Shown here in pieces: positions 1 through 15,500 of a stretch of 64,000 nucleotides of DNA. Under the pieces are notes generated by a model that was given only the letters and a program-made list of their open reading frames with translations, was not told the DNA's origin and ran no database searches. The translations under genes and the position numbers were made by a program. Source of the DNA: Streptomyces misionensis (GTDB lineage: Bacteria; Actinomycetota; Actinomycetes; Streptomycetales; Streptomycetaceae); the NCBI RefSeq assembly GCF_900104815.1, contig NZ_FNTD01000004.1, positions 7,253,001 to 7,317,000 on the forward strand, written 5' to 3'. Every line of letters begins with the position of its first letter. Positions within the stretch are counted from its first letter, which is position 1.

Positions 1-2
1 GG

Positions 3-5251
<5,249 letters not shown>

Positions 5252-5252
<1 letters not shown>

Positions 5253-6496
5253 TGGCCCGGGAGTTGTACGAACTGGGGGAGATGCCCCCGCTGGGCGAGG
5301 TGCCGCGGCGCATGTACGCCGGGGTGATCCGCCGCGAGCGCTACGGCCCGCCCGAGCGGTCGATGCAGGTCGAGACCGTCGAGGTGCCCGAGGTCGGGCG
5401 CGGCCAGGTGCTCATCATGGTGATGGCGGCCGGCATCAACTACAACGGCGTCTGGGCCGGGCTCGGCACCCCCGCCGACGTCATCGCGGACCGGCAGCGG
5501 GCCGGTGACCCGCACGACTTCCACATCGCAGGCTCCGAGGGCGCGGGCGTTGTCTGGGCCGTCGGCGAGGGCGTCAAACAGCTGCGGGTGGGCGACCACG
5601 TCATCGTCGGCGGCGTCGCCTGGGACGAGTCGGCCCCGGACATCCGGCTCGGCGTCGACCCCACCGCCTCCCGCTCCCAGCGGGCCTGGGGCTACGAGCT
5701 GAACTTCGGCTCGTTCGCGCAGTTCACCGTGGCCGACGAGTACCAGTGCCACCGCAAGCCCCCGCACCTGACCTGGGAGGAGGCGGGCTGCTTCCTCGGC
5801 GGCGGGTCCACCTCCTACCGCATGCTGACGGGCTGGTACCCGAACACCGTGCGCCCGGGCGACCCGGTGCTCGTCTGGGGCGGCGCCGGCGGTCTGGGCT
5901 CCATGGCGATCCAGCTCACCAGATATTTCGGCGGAATTCCCGTCGCCGTGGTTTCGGACGACGACAAATTCGACTACTGTAAGCGTCTGGGAGCCCAGGG
6001 AGTCATCAACCGGAACAATTTCGACCACTGGGGCCGGCTGCCTGATCCGGACGATTCCGTCGCCTACCGGGAATGGCTGTCCGGAGTCCGCGAATTCGGC
6101 CGTGCCTGCTGGGACGCGCTGGGGGAGCGCCGCTCCCCGAGCATCGTCCTGGAACACCCGGGCCGCGCCACCCTGCCGACCTCGGTCTATGTCTGCGACC
6201 GGGCCGGGATGGTCGTCACCTGTGCCGGCACCAGCGGCTACGACGGCACCATCGACCTGCGCTTCCTCTGGATGTTCCAGAAGCGCCTGCAAGGCTCGCA
6301 CGCCGCGAACGTCCGGCAGACGGCGGCCGTCATCGACCTCGTCGCGGGGGGCCACGTCGACCCCTGCCTGAGTCTGACCCTGCCGTTCACGGACATCGGC
6401 CGGGCCCACCAGATCGTCTACGAGGGAAAGCAGCCGCCGGGCAATGTGGCGGTCCTCGTGAATTCTCCGGAACCGGGGCTCAGGGATATTCCCTGA
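5252..6496 (+). CDS. ccr: Crotonyl-CoA carboxylase/reductase (CCR)
   Basis: A 414-aa medium-chain dehydrogenase/reductase of the CCR type. Family members reductively carboxylate 2-enoyl-CoAs with NADPH and CO2 to alkylmalonyl-CoA extender units. Visible family signatures are INYNGVWA (the Asn of the CO2 pocket), [22 protein letters not shown], the nucleotide-binding glycine stretch [10 protein letters not shown], and QGSHAAN near the C terminus, whose His corresponds to the CO2-binding His of the family. It starts at the ATG overlapping the NRPS stop. It sits in the operon of an NRPS with no PKS module in view, so its extender unit must serve a PKS module upstream of the window, or the product may be an acyl side chain. 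It could also feed the PKS at the far right, though that PKS has two malonyl-type AT domains in view. A stretch around 5.93-6.1 kb has slightly relaxed GC. Confidence 0.9.
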
Positions 6497-6534
6497 CGCC
6501 GCCGGAACCTCTTCGAAAAGGAAAGGGAAAAGAA

Positions 6535-6744
6535 ATGACGAACCCGTTCGAGAACGCCGAGGGCCGCTACGTCGTCCTGGTCAACGACGAGGGCCAGCAC
6601 TCCCTGTGGCCCGACTTCGCCGAGGTCCCGGCCGGCTGGGAGGTCGTGTACACGGTGAACGACCGCCAGTCCTGCCTCGACTACATCGAGGCCAACTGGA
6701 CCGACATGCGGCCCAAGAGCCTCGTCCGCCAGATGGCCGCCTGA
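6535..6744 (+). CDS. MbtH-like NRPS accessory protein
   Basis: A 69-aa protein starting [10 protein letters not shown], with the MbtH-family landmarks: [10 protein letters not shown], the conserved VPAGW, and the tail [10 protein letters not shown]. MbtH proteins bind the N-terminal subdomain of adenylation domains and are needed for their folding or activity. The ATG at 6535 is preceded by a purine-rich ribosome site (AAGGAAAGGG). It lies 38 nt after the CCR gene in the same operon as the NRPS and most probably serves the adenylation domains of regions A and B. A second, divergent MbtH lies at 38.7-38.9 kb. Confidence 0.95.
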   Translation: MTNPFENAEGRYVVLVNDEGQHSLWPDFAEVPAGWEVVYTVNDRQSCLDYIEANWTDMRPKSLVRQMAA

Positions 6745-6856
6745 CCGCGGCCGGCACGGGGGGACGGCGGTGAGCACGCCCGTCCCCCCCGGCAGGCGGA
6801 CACGCCGGCCACCCCGCGGCCCGACCCCTCTCCCACCTCCCCGAACGGAGCGCGCC

Positions 6857-7891
6857 ATGAGCACCACCAGCCTGCCGACCCCCGGAGCAGCCGGCACCGC
6901 CGCGCCCCGACAGCCCGTCAAGAGCGTCGCGCTGGCCGAACCGCGCGGTTTCTGCGCGGGCGTGCGCCGCGCCATCGGCATCGTGGAACGCGCCCTCGAC
7001 ATGCACGGCGCGCCCGTGTACGTCCGCAAGGAGATCGTGCACAACCACCATGTCGTCGCCGAACTGGAAAAGCGCGGCGCCCGGTTCGTGGACAGCGAGG
7101 AGGAGGTGCCCGAGGGCGCGGTGTGCGTCTTCTCCGCCCACGGGGTGTCCCCCGCCGTACGGACCGGGGCCGCGCGCCGCCGGCTCGACGTGATCGACGC
7201 GACCTGCCCGCTGGTCGCCAAGGTGCACCAGGAAGCCCTGCGCTACGCCCGCGACGGACGGACCATCCTGCTGGTCGGCCACGCCGACCACGAGGAGGTC
7301 GAGGGCGTCCGCGGCGAGGCCCCCGACCACACCCTCGTCGTGGAGAGCGAGGCCGACGTGGCGGCGCTCGCCCTCCCCGACGACGCGCCGGTGGCCTACC
7401 TCACCCAGACCACCCTCTCCTTCGACGACACCGCGCGGGTCGTCGCGGCCCTGCACCGCCGGTTCACCGACATCGTCGGACCGGCCGGCAGCGACATCTG
7501 CTACGCCAGCCAGAACCGGCAGAACGCGGTCAAGGCACTGGCCCACCGCAACGACCTCGTCCTCGTCGTCGGCTCGCGCAACTCCAGCAACTCCGCCCGC
7601 ATGGTGGAGGTCGCCCGAGAACAGGGCAGCGCCGCCCACCTGGTGCCCGACGCCGGTCACCTGGACGTCTCCTGGCTCGCCTCCGCCACCCGCATCGGCG
7701 TCAGCTCCGGCGCCAGCGCTCCCGAGTCCCTCGTCCGCGGGCTCCTCGACCGGCTGGCCGGCCTCGGCTACACCCACGTCGAGGTCGACCGGGGAACCCC
7801 CGAGGACGTCGTCTTCGCCCTGCCCGGCCGGCTCGCCGACCCGGGCACCGGTCGCACCCCGAGCACCCCACTGGCCGATGAAGCCCTGTGA
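6857..7891 (+). CDS. ispH: 4-hydroxy-3-methylbut-2-enyl diphosphate reductase (IspH/LytB)
   Basis: A 344-aa protein catalysing the last MEP-pathway step, reduction of HMBPP to IPP and DMAPP using a [4Fe-4S] centre. The three cluster cysteines are visible in [21 protein letters not shown] and [20 protein letters not shown] and [10 protein letters not shown] supply the conserved His/Glu and Ser/Asn substrate contacts. I chose the ATG at 6857; an in-frame GTG at 6770 would add a Pro/Arg-rich low-complexity extension. It is followed immediately by dxs, whose possible GTG overlaps this stop. Actinomycetes normally have housekeeping MEP genes elsewhere, so this is probably a cluster-specific extra copy. 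Confidence 0.95.
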   Translation: MSTTSLPTPGAAGTAAPRQPVKSVALAEPRGFCAGVRRAIGIVERALDMHGAPVYVRKEIVHNHHVVAELEKRGARFVDSEEEVPEGAVCVFSAHGVSPAVRTGAARRRLDVIDATCPLVAKVHQEALRYARDGRTILLVGHADHEEVEGVRGEAPDHTLVVESEADVAALALPDDAPVAYLTQTTLSFDDTARVVAALHRRFTDIVGPAGSDICYASQNRQNAVKALAHRNDLVLVVGSRNSSNSARMVEVAREQGSAAHLVPDAGHLDVSWLASATRIGVSSGASAPESLVRGLLDRLAGLGYTHVEVDRGTPEDVVFALPGRLADPGTGRTPSTPLADEAL

Positions 7892-7908
7892 CCAGAACAG
7901 GAACCGTC

Positions 7909-9723
7909 ATGACGTCGATCGATCCGGTCCCCGCAGCGGACGACCTGCGCGCCCTCACCCCCGAGCAGACGGAGGAACTCGCCGCCGGCATCAGGCGGTT
8001 GCTCGTCGATGAGGTGACCCGTACCGGGGGCCACCTCGGACCGAGCCTCGGCGTGGTCGAGCTGACCATCGCCCTGCACCGGGTCTTCGACTCCCCGCGC
8101 GACCGGCTCCTGTGGGACACCGGGCACCAGACCTACGCCCACAAGATCCTCACCGGCCGCGCCGGGGCCTTCGGGACCCTCCGGCAGCCCGGCGGGCTGT
8201 CCGGCTACCCCTCCCGGACCGAGTCCGAGCACGACGTCATCGAGAACTCGCACGCCTCGACCGTCCTGTCCTACGCCGACGGACTGGCCAAGGCACACGA
8301 ACTCCAGGGCGTCACCGACCGCGCGGTGGTGGCCGTCATCGGGGACGGCGCGCTGACCGGCGGCATGGCCTGGGAGGGTCTGAACAACCTCGGGGCGGCC
8401 CCGCACCGCCCGGTGATCGTCGTGCTCAACGACAACACCCGCTCCTACGCCCCCACGGTCGGCGGCCTCGCCGAGCACCTGGCCGGGCTGCGCACCGGGG
8501 AACACGGCGGGCCCAGCGTGTTCGAGAACATGGGGCTGGCCTACCTGGGCCCGGTCGACGGGCACGACATCGCCGCCCTGGAGCGCGCCCTGCGCCGGGC
8601 GGCGGACCTCGGCCGCCCGGTCGTCGTGCACTGCCTGACCGAGAAGGGCCGCGGCCACGCCCCCGCCGAACAGGACGAGACCGACCGCTTCCACGCCGTG
8701 CGCCCCCGGCCCGCCACCCCCGCGGCCCCCGCCGAAGGCCCCGCCTGGACCGATGTGTTCGCCGCCGAACTGGAGGAACTCGGCGCCCGGCGCCCCGACC
8801 TCGTCGCCGTCACGGCGGCCATGCTCGCGCCCACCGGCCTGTCCCGCTTCGCCGACCGCTTCCCCGAGCGCACCTTCGACGTCGGCATCGCCGAACAGCA
8901 CGCCGTCACCTCGGCGGCCGGCCTCGCCCTGGGCGGCCTGCACCCCGTGGTGGCCCTCTACGCCACCTTCCTCAACCGCGCCTTCGACCAGCTGCTGCTC
9001 GACGTCGCCCTGCACCGCGCCCCGGTCACCTTCGTCCTGGACCGGGCCGGGGTGACCGGCGACGACGGCGCCTCCCACAACGGCATGTGGGACCTTTCCC
9101 TGGTCCAGCTGGTGCCCGGGCTGCGGGTGGCGGCGCCGCGCGACGCCGCCACCCTGCGCCGCGCCCTGCGCGAGGCCGTCGCCGTCACCGACGGACCCAC
9201 CGCGCTGCGCTTCCCCAAGGGCACCGCCCCGGCCGCCGTCGCGGCGGTCGACACCGTCGCCGGAACGGACGTGCTGCGCCGCCCCGCCACCGCGGCCCGC
9301 GACGTCCTGCTGGTGTCCGTCGGCACCATGGCCGGGGTCTGCCTGGAGGCGGCCGACCGGCTGGAAGAGCACGGATTCGGCGTCACCGTCGTCGACCCGC
9401 GCTGGATCGCCCCCGTGCCCACCGCCCTCGTCACCATGGGACTCGACCACGGACTGGTCGTCACCGTGGAGGACGGCGGCCGCGCCGGCGGCACCGGCTC
9501 CGCCCTGGCCCAGGCCCTCGCCGAGGCGGGCGCCCGCACCCCGGCCCGCACCCTCGCACTGCCCCAGCGCTTCCTGGACCACGGCCGGCGCGGCGACATC
9601 CTCGCCGCGTGCGGACTGACCGGACGCGGCATCGCCCGCGCCGTGGTCGAGGCGCTCGCCCACCGCGACGACGACATCCGCATCGACGCCCCGGCCCCCC
9701 AGCCCGTCGGCGCCGACCAGTAA
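7909..9723 (+). CDS. dxs: 1-deoxy-D-xylulose-5-phosphate synthase (DXS)
   Basis: A thiamine-diphosphate transketolase-like enzyme condensing pyruvate and glyceraldehyde 3-phosphate, the first and flux-controlling MEP step. Family motifs are [26 protein letters not shown], the ThDP-binding [28 protein letters not shown] and the C-terminal [15 protein letters not shown]. The ATG at 7909 has CAGGAA about 5 nt upstream; a GTG at 7888 overlapping the ispH stop is an alternative giving 611 aa instead of 604. It lies between ispH and ispG, so the three genes form one operon that holds the first and the last two MEP steps but lacks dxr, ispD, ispE and ispF. Confidence 0.95.
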   Translation: MTSIDPVPAADDLRALTPEQTEELAAGIRRLLVDEVTRTGGHLGPSLGVVELTIALHRVFDSPRDRLLWDTGHQTYAHKILTGRAGAFGTLRQPGGLSGYPSRTESEHDVIENSHASTVLSYADGLAKAHELQGVTDRAVVAVIGDGALTGGMAWEGLNNLGAAPHRPVIVVLNDNTRSYAPTVGGLAEHLAGLRTGEHGGPSVFENMGLAYLGPVDGHDIAALERALRRAADLGRPVVVHCLTEKGRGHAPAEQDETDRFHAVRPRPATPAAPAEGPAWTDVFAAELEELGARRPDLVAVTAAMLAPTGLSRFADRFPERTFDVGIAEQHAVTSAAGLALGGLHPVVALYATFLNRAFDQLLLDVALHRAPVTFVLDRAGVTGDDGASHNGMWDLSLVQLVPGLRVAAPRDAATLRRALREAVAVTDGPTALRFPKGTAPAAVAAVDTVAGTDVLRRPATAARDVLLVSVGTMAGVCLEAADRLEEHGFGVTVVDPRWIAPVPTALVTMGLDHGLVVTVEDGGRAGGTGSALAQALAEAGARTPARTLALPQRFLDHGRRGDILAACGLTGRGIARAVVEALAHRDDDIRIDAPAPQPVGADQ

Positions 9724-9771
9724 CCCGGCAGACCCCGCACCCCCGTTCCCGCACCGGATCAGGAGAACCCC

Positions 9772-10911
9772 ATGACGGTCCAGCTCGGCATGCCGCCGAT
9801 GCCCCCGCCGGCACTCGCGCCGCGCCGGCCGACCCGCCAACTGGACGTGGGCGGCGTGGGCGTGGGCAGCGAACACCCCGTCTCCGTGCAGTCCATGACG
9901 ACCACCGTCACCGCCGACGTCGACGCCACCCTCCGGCAGATCGCCGAACTCACCACCGCCGGCTGCGACATCGTGCGGGTGGCCTGCCCCTCGCAGGACG
10001 ACGCGGACGCCCTGCCGCTGATCGCCGCCAAGTCGCGGATCCCCGTGATCGCCGACATCCACTTCCAGCCGCGCTACGTCTTCGCCGCCATCGAGGCCGG
10101 CTGCGCCGGGGTCCGGGTCAACCCCGGCAACATCAAGAGGTTCGACGACCGGATCAAGGACATCGCCCGCGCGGCGAAGGACCACGGCACGCCCATCCGG
10201 ATCGGGGTCAACGCCGGATCGCTGGACCAGCGGCTGCTGGCCAAGCACGGCAAGGCCACCCCGGAGGCCCTGGTGGAGTCGGCCCTGTGGGAGGCGAGCC
10301 TGTTCGCCGAACACGACTTCCACGACCTCAAGATCTCCGTGAAGCACAACGACCCGGTCGTCATGATCCGCGCCTACGAACTCCTCGCCGAGTCCTGCGA
10401 CTACCCCCTCCACCTGGGCGTCACCGAGGCCGGGCCGGCCTTCCAGGGCACCGTCAAGTCCGCGGTCGCCTTCGGCGCGCTGCTGCGCCAGGGCATCGGC
10501 GACACCATCCGGGTCTCGCTGTCCGCGCCCCCGGCGGAGGAGGTCAAGGTCGCCCAGCAGATCCTGCGCTCGCTGGACCTGCGCCCGCGCCGGCTCGACA
10601 TCGTCTCCTGCCCCTCCTGCGGCCGCGCCCAGGTGGACGTCTACAAACTGGCGGCCGAGGTCGCCGCCGGTCTGGACGGACTCGAAGCCCCGCTGCGCGT
10701 CGCCGTGATGGGCTGCGTGGTCAACGGCCCCGGCGAGGCCCGGGAAGCGGACCTCGGCGTGGCCTCCGGCAACGGCAAGGGCCAGATCTTCGTCAAGGGC
10801 GAGGTCGTGCGCACCGTACCGGAGTCGAAGATCGTCGAAACCCTGATCGAGGAGGCCCTGCGGCTGGCCGACGCCGACCAGGGCAGCGCCCCCCGCCCGC
10901 AGACGGCATGA
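9772..10911 (+). CDS. ispG: 4-hydroxy-3-methylbut-2-enyl diphosphate synthase (IspG/GcpE)
   Basis: A 379-aa iron-sulfur enzyme converting MEcPP to HMBPP, the penultimate MEP step. Visible hallmarks are [19 protein letters not shown], the TIM-barrel motif [22 protein letters not shown], and the cluster-binding cysteines in SCPSCGRAQ and [10 protein letters not shown]. The ATG at 9772 follows an AGGAGAA ribosome site. It lies 48 nt after dxs. An N-terminal Pro/Ala-rich stretch of about 20 residues precedes the conserved start. The family assignment is secure; the reason for a copy in an NRPS cluster is not. Confidence 0.95.
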   Translation: MTVQLGMPPMPPPALAPRRPTRQLDVGGVGVGSEHPVSVQSMTTTVTADVDATLRQIAELTTAGCDIVRVACPSQDDADALPLIAAKSRIPVIADIHFQPRYVFAAIEAGCAGVRVNPGNIKRFDDRIKDIARAAKDHGTPIRIGVNAGSLDQRLLAKHGKATPEALVESALWEASLFAEHDFHDLKISVKHNDPVVMIRAYELLAESCDYPLHLGVTEAGPAFQGTVKSAVAFGALLRQGIGDTIRVSLSAPPAEEVKVAQQILRSLDLRPRRLDIVSCPSCGRAQVDVYKLAAEVAAGLDGLEAPLRVAVMGCVVNGPGEAREADLGVASGNGKGQIFVKGEVVRTVPESKIVETLIEEALRLADADQGSAPRPQTA

Positions 10912-10928
10912 CCCGAAGGAGGCCGCGG

Positions 10929-11282
10929 ATGAACACCGAACAGCACATACGCCGTTACTACGAGCTCGTGGACGTCGGCGACGTACCCGCCCTCGTCGAA
11001 CTCTTCGACCACGACGCCGTCTACCGCCGCCCCGGCTACGACCCGCTGGTCGGCAGGACCGAACTGGAGCGCTTCTACCGCGAGCAGCGCGTCATCAAGG
11101 AGGGCCGGCACACCCTGTCCACCACGCTGGTGCACGCGGACGGGGCCGCCGTGCACGGCACGTTCGAGGGGACCCTGCGCGACGGCCGCTCGGTCTCACT
11201 GCGGTTCGCGGACTTCTTCACCTTCACCGACACCGGCAGGTTCCGCAGCCGGGACACCTTCTTCTACGCCCCGCTGGTCTGA
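10929..11282 (+). CDS. SnoaL/NTF2-fold small protein
   Basis: A 117-aa protein with the pattern of the SnoaL-like/ketosteroid-isomerase cone fold: an N-terminal helix (HIRRYYELVDVGDVPALVEL), FDHDAVYRRPGY, then alternating strands ending in FADFFTFTDTGRFRSRDTFF. Members are cyclases, isomerases, hydrolases or small-molecule binders, so the reaction cannot be read from sequence. It starts at an ATG with GAAGGAGG upstream, 17 nt after ispG and 16 nt before the aminotransferase. A small tailoring enzyme of the NRPS product is the likely role. Confidence 0.75.
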   Translation: MNTEQHIRRYYELVDVGDVPALVELFDHDAVYRRPGYDPLVGRTELERFYREQRVIKEGRHTLSTTLVHADGAAVHGTFEGTLRDGRSVSLRFADFFTFTDTGRFRSRDTFFYAPLV

Positions 11283-11298
11283 CGAGAGGAGCACCCAG

Positions 11299-12342
11299 GT
11301 GACGACGGGACATGGCTTCGGGGAGCGGTTCACCGACCACATGGTGCTGCTGGAATGGACCGCCGAGCACGGGTGGGCGGGCCGCCCGCGCCTGCTGCCC
11401 CACGGCGACCTGGCGTTCAGCCCCGCGATGGCCGGACTGCACTACGGGCAGGTGGTGTTCGAGGGGCTCAAGGCCCACCGAAGGGCGGACGGGACGCTCG
11501 CCACCTTCCGGCCCGACGCCCACGCACACCGCTTCCGGCAGTCGGCGCGCCGCCTCGCCATGCCGGAGCTGCCCGAGGAACTCTTCCTGGAGGCCGTGGA
11601 CGCCTACGTCGGCGCCGACGGCGCGGCCCTGCCCACCGACGACCCCACCCTGAGCCTCTACCTGCGGCCGGTGCTCTTCGCCAGCGAGCCCTGCCTGGCA
11701 CTGCGGCCCGCGCGCGCCTTCACCTTCCTGCTGCTGGGCTTCGTCACCAGCGGCTTCTTCTCCGACCGGCCCGATCCGGTGTCGGTGCTCGTCAGCCGGG
11801 AGTTCTCGCGGGCCGCCCCCGGCGGCACCGGGCAGGCCAAGTGCGCCGGGAACTACGCGGGCGCCTTCCTGGCCCAGCGGGCCGCGGCCGACGCCGGGTG
11901 CCACCAGGTGGTCTGGCTCGACCCGGTGGAGCGCCGCTGGGTCGAGGAGATGGGCGGCATGAACCTCTTCTTCGTCCGCGGCACGGGCCCCACCGCCGAA
12001 GTGGTCACCCCGCCGCTCACCGGCACCCTGCTGCCCGGCGTCACCCGCGACTCCCTGCTCACCCTCGCCGCCCGGCGCGGCTACACCGTGCGCGAGGAGC
12101 GGGTCTCCGTCGAGCAGTGGCGCGCGCAGAGCGCGTCGGGTCTCGTCACGGAGACGTTCGCCTGCGGCACGGCGGCGCTGGTGACCCCGGTCGGCGAGGT
12201 GTGCGACGGCACCGACCGCTGGACGATCGGCGGCGGCAAGCCGGGCCCGTTGACCCTGGAGATGCGCGACGCGCTGAGCGATCTGCACCAGGGCCGGGTG
12301 CCGGACCCGCACGGATGGCTGCGGATCCACACCGGCCGGTAG
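11299..12342 (+). CDS. Branched-chain amino acid aminotransferase (IlvE-like, PLP fold type IV)
   Basis: A 347-aa fold-type IV aminotransferase interconverting branched-chain 2-oxo acids and amino acids. Diagnostic segments are HYGQVVFEGLKAHR, YLRPVLFAS, GQAKCAGNYAGAF with the PLP-binding Lys, EEMGGMNLFFV and CGTAALVTPVG. The start is the GTG at 11299 with GAGAGGAG upstream. As the last gene before a strong hairpin it probably closes the region A transcript. In the NRPS context it could make or recycle valine-like or non-proteinogenic branched residues; the adjacent synthetase has a valine-like adenylation pocket, which fits but does not prove this. Confidence 0.9.
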   Translation: MTTGHGFGERFTDHMVLLEWTAEHGWAGRPRLLPHGDLAFSPAMAGLHYGQVVFEGLKAHRRADGTLATFRPDAHAHRFRQSARRLAMPELPEELFLEAVDAYVGADGAALPTDDPTLSLYLRPVLFASEPCLALRPARAFTFLLLGFVTSGFFSDRPDPVSVLVSREFSRAAPGGTGQAKCAGNYAGAFLAQRAAADAGCHQVVWLDPVERRWVEEMGGMNLFFVRGTGPTAEVVTPPLTGTLLPGVTRDSLLTLAARRGYTVREERVSVEQWRAQSASGLVTETFACGTAALVTPVGEVCDGTDRWTIGGGKPGPLTLEMRDALSDLHQGRVPDPHGWLRIHTGR

Positions 12343-12373
12343 GAGACCGGACGCGCGCGCGGGCGCGCGCCGG

Positions 12374-12410
12374 AGGGCGGCACCGGGGACCCCACTCCCG
12401 GTGCCGCCCT
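12374..12410 (+). terminator. Hairpin terminator after the aminotransferase gene
   Basis: A perfect 14-bp inverted repeat (AGGGCGGCACCGGG / CCCGGTGCCGCCCT) encloses a 9-nt loop, 32 nt after the stop. There is no T-run, as is usual for Streptomyces terminators. It separates the region A operon from the second NRPS line. The rest of the 242-nt gap up to 12584 shows only a weak GCCGG/CCGGC hairpin and a pyrimidine-rich stretch; a promoter must lie here but no convincing -35/-10 pair is visible. Confidence 0.85.
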
Positions 12411-12584
12411 TCGCGCTGCCCCCGCCGGTGGCGGCCGGCGAGACCGCCCCCCGGCCGACCGCGCGGACCTCCCGCCACCTCCCCGGAACCGCAGCCGACT
12501 CTGCTCACACCGCTGCCTCTTCTTCCCTGGGGGCCGTGCGCGAGCGGCGGCACGCTGCTGGGAAACACGGCTGGGAGGCTCACA

Positions 12585-15500
12585 GTGACAACAGGCCCGG
12601 CCCCCGAGGGGGCACCGCACGACGTGGACACCCGCACGGCATCCTTCGCCCAGCGCCGGCTGTGGTTCCTGGACCAGCTGGCGGGTTCCGCCGCCGGCTC
12701 GATGCTTCCGCTGGTCCTGCGCCTGCGGGGCACCCTCGACGCCGACCGCCTGGAACGGTCCCTCGGCGGGATCGTCGCCCGGCACGAGGTGCTGCGCACC
12801 CGGTTCACCGCCGTCGACGGCGAGCCGGTGCCGGTCGTGGACGCCCCGGCCGGACTCGCGCTGCGCCGGATCACCGCGGCCGGGCCCGCCGACCTGTACG
12901 CCCACTGCCTGGGCCGCCCGGTCGACCTCCGCACCGAGCACCCGGTGCGCGCCACCCTCGCCCGCGTCGCCGACGACGAGCACCTGCTGCTGATCGAGGT
13001 CCACCACATCGCCGTGGACGGCTGGTCCTGGGGCGTCCTCCTCGACGAACTGGCCGCCGGATACCGGGGGGAGACCGTCGCCCCGCCCGCCCGGCAGTAC
13101 GCCGACCTCGCCCGCGCCCAGGCCGAGCGGCTGACCGGTGAGCGGCTGGAGCGGCTGCTCGGGCACTGGCGGGACCGGCTGGCCGGGCTGACCCCGCTGG
13201 ACCTGCCCACCGACCGGCCCCGGCCCCGCCGCTGGGACGGCGCCGGCGACGTCGTCCGCTTCGACCTGCCCGCCGACCTGGTCACCGCCGTCGACGGCCT
13301 GGCCCGCTCCCGGCGCGCCACCCGCTACATGGTGCTGCTCGCCGCCTACCAGGCGCTCCTCGGCCACTGGTCGGGCCGCACCGACGTCGCCGTGTGCAGC
13401 ACCCTGGCCGACCGCGCCCAGCGGGGCGCCGCCGAGCTGATCGGCCCGCTGGTGAACACCGTCGTACTGCGCACGGACCTGTCCGGGCGGCCCGGCTTCG
13501 ACACGCTCCTGGATCGGGTGCGCGGGCGCGTGCCGGCCGATCTCTCGCACGCCGAGGCCCCCTTCGACCTGGTGGTCGGCGCGCTGGGCGGCTCCCGCGA
13601 CCTGTCCCGGCACCCGCTCGCCCAGGCTTCCTTCACCCTGCTCAACTCCCCGATCCGGCCGGTGCGGATGCCGGGTCTGGAGGCGACCCTGGTCGAGCCG
13701 CCGCTGACCGAGACGCCCCTCGACGTCTTCCTGGACCTGACCCTGCGCACGGACGGCAGCATCGCCGCCGTCCTCCAGTACGCCACCGCCCTGTTCGACG
13801 CCGCCACCATGCGCGCCTTCGCCCGGGCGTACGTGGCACTGCTGCGGGCCGTCCTCGCCGACCCCGCCGTCCCCGTGCACGAGCTGGCCCGCGCCCTGCC
13901 CGCCGGACCCGGGGCCCCCGCCCGCCCCCGCCCCGAGTGGCACCACGCCCCCGACCGGCCCACCGCGCCCCCGGAACCGGTCGCGTTCAGCGGCCGGCCC
14001 GAGGCGACCGCGCTGCGGTGCGGCGACGACAGCGCCACCTACGCGGAACTCGACGCCCTGTCCGGCGGACTCGCCGTCGCCCTGCGACAGGCCGGCGTCG
14101 CCGAGGGCAGCCCGGTGGGCGTGCTGCTGCGCCGCGGCCTGTGGTCGGTCGCCGCCATCGAGGGGATCTGGCGGGCGGGCGGCGCCTATGTGCCCCTCGA
14201 CCCCGAACTGCCCGCACAGCGGCTGGCGTTCATGGCCGAGGAGACCGGGCTCCACTGCGTCGTCGCCGAACCGGCCACGGCCGCCGCCGCGGGCCCGCTC
14301 GCCCCCCTCACCGTCGACGTCACGACCGTCGCACCCGATCCGGGCGGCCCCCGCCCGCGGCCCCACCCCCGGCAGCTCGCCCACGTCATCTTCACCTCCG
14401 GCTCCACCGGCCGGCCCAAGGCGGTCGGCGTCGAGCACGCCGCGCTCGCCTCCCACGTGGCCGCCGCCCGGCAGCGCCTCGGCATCACCGCCGCCGACCG
14501 GGTGCTGGCCTTCGCCTCCTTCTCCTTCGACGCCTCCCTCGACCAGGTGCTGCCCGCCCTCACCTCGGGCGCCACCGTGGTGATGCGCCCCGACGAGCCC
14601 TGGCTGCCCACCCAGGTACCGGAGATCGTCCAGCGGTACGGCCTGACCGTGGTCAACGTGCCGCCCACCTACTGGTCCGAACTGGCCCTCAGCCTCGACC
14701 GGCGGCTGGCCGCGGCCCTTGCCCCGCTGCGGCTGCTGGTCCTCGGCGGCGAGACGGTTCCCGCCGACACCCTCGCCGTCTGGCGGGCCGCCGTGCCGTG
14801 GGCGCGGGTCTGCAACGCCTACGGGCCCACCGAGACCACCGTCACCGCCACCACCCACGACGCCGGTGAACCGCCCGCCGGCAGCGTGCCCATCGGCCGG
14901 CCGCTCGGCGACCGGCGGGTGTACGTGGTGGACACCGACGACCGGCAGGTTCCGGTCGGCGTCCTCGGTGAACTCCTCATCGGCGGCACCGAGGTGGCCC
15001 GCGGGTACCTCAACCGGCCCGCGCTGACCGCCGAGCGCTTCGTGCCCGACCCGTACGGCCCGCCCGGCCACCGGCTGTACCGCACCGGCGACCTCGTGCG
15101 CTGGACGCCCGGCGGCGAGCTGGAGTTCGCGGGCCGCCGCGACGACCAGGTCAAGATCCGCGGCTTCCGGGTCGAACTCGGCGAGGTGGAGGCCGTGTTG
15201 CGGGCCTGCCCGCTGGTCGCCGCGGCCGCCGCCCGCCCCGACCGGGCCACCGGACGCGCCCTGATCGGCTACGTCGTCCCCGCCCCCGACGCGCCGACGC
15301 CACCCGACCGGGCGGAGCTGCGGGCCTGGTGCGCGCGTCAGCTGCCGCACTACGCCGTCCCCTCGGACATCGTCGTCCTGGACGCCCTCCCGGTCGGTGT
15401 CTCCGGCAAGCTCGACCGGGGCGCCCTGCCCGATCCCGAGCGGTCCCGCACGGCCGCGGACCCCGCGGGCACCGCGCCGCGCGACGAGACCGAACGCCTC

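Noticed and set aside
6770..6856. N-terminal extension of IspH from an upstream GTG
   Set aside because: The 29 added residues are Pro/Arg-rich with no family similarity; the ATG at 6857 gives the normal length.
8112..10928. A long alternative plus-strand frame over dxs and ispG
   Set aside because: Arg/Pro-rich out-of-frame translation; the real enzymes are complete in the other frames.
12360..12372. Alternating CG run after the aminotransferase as a separate regulatory element
   Set aside because: Short GC alternation is common at this base composition; the significant structure is the 14-bp stem just downstream.
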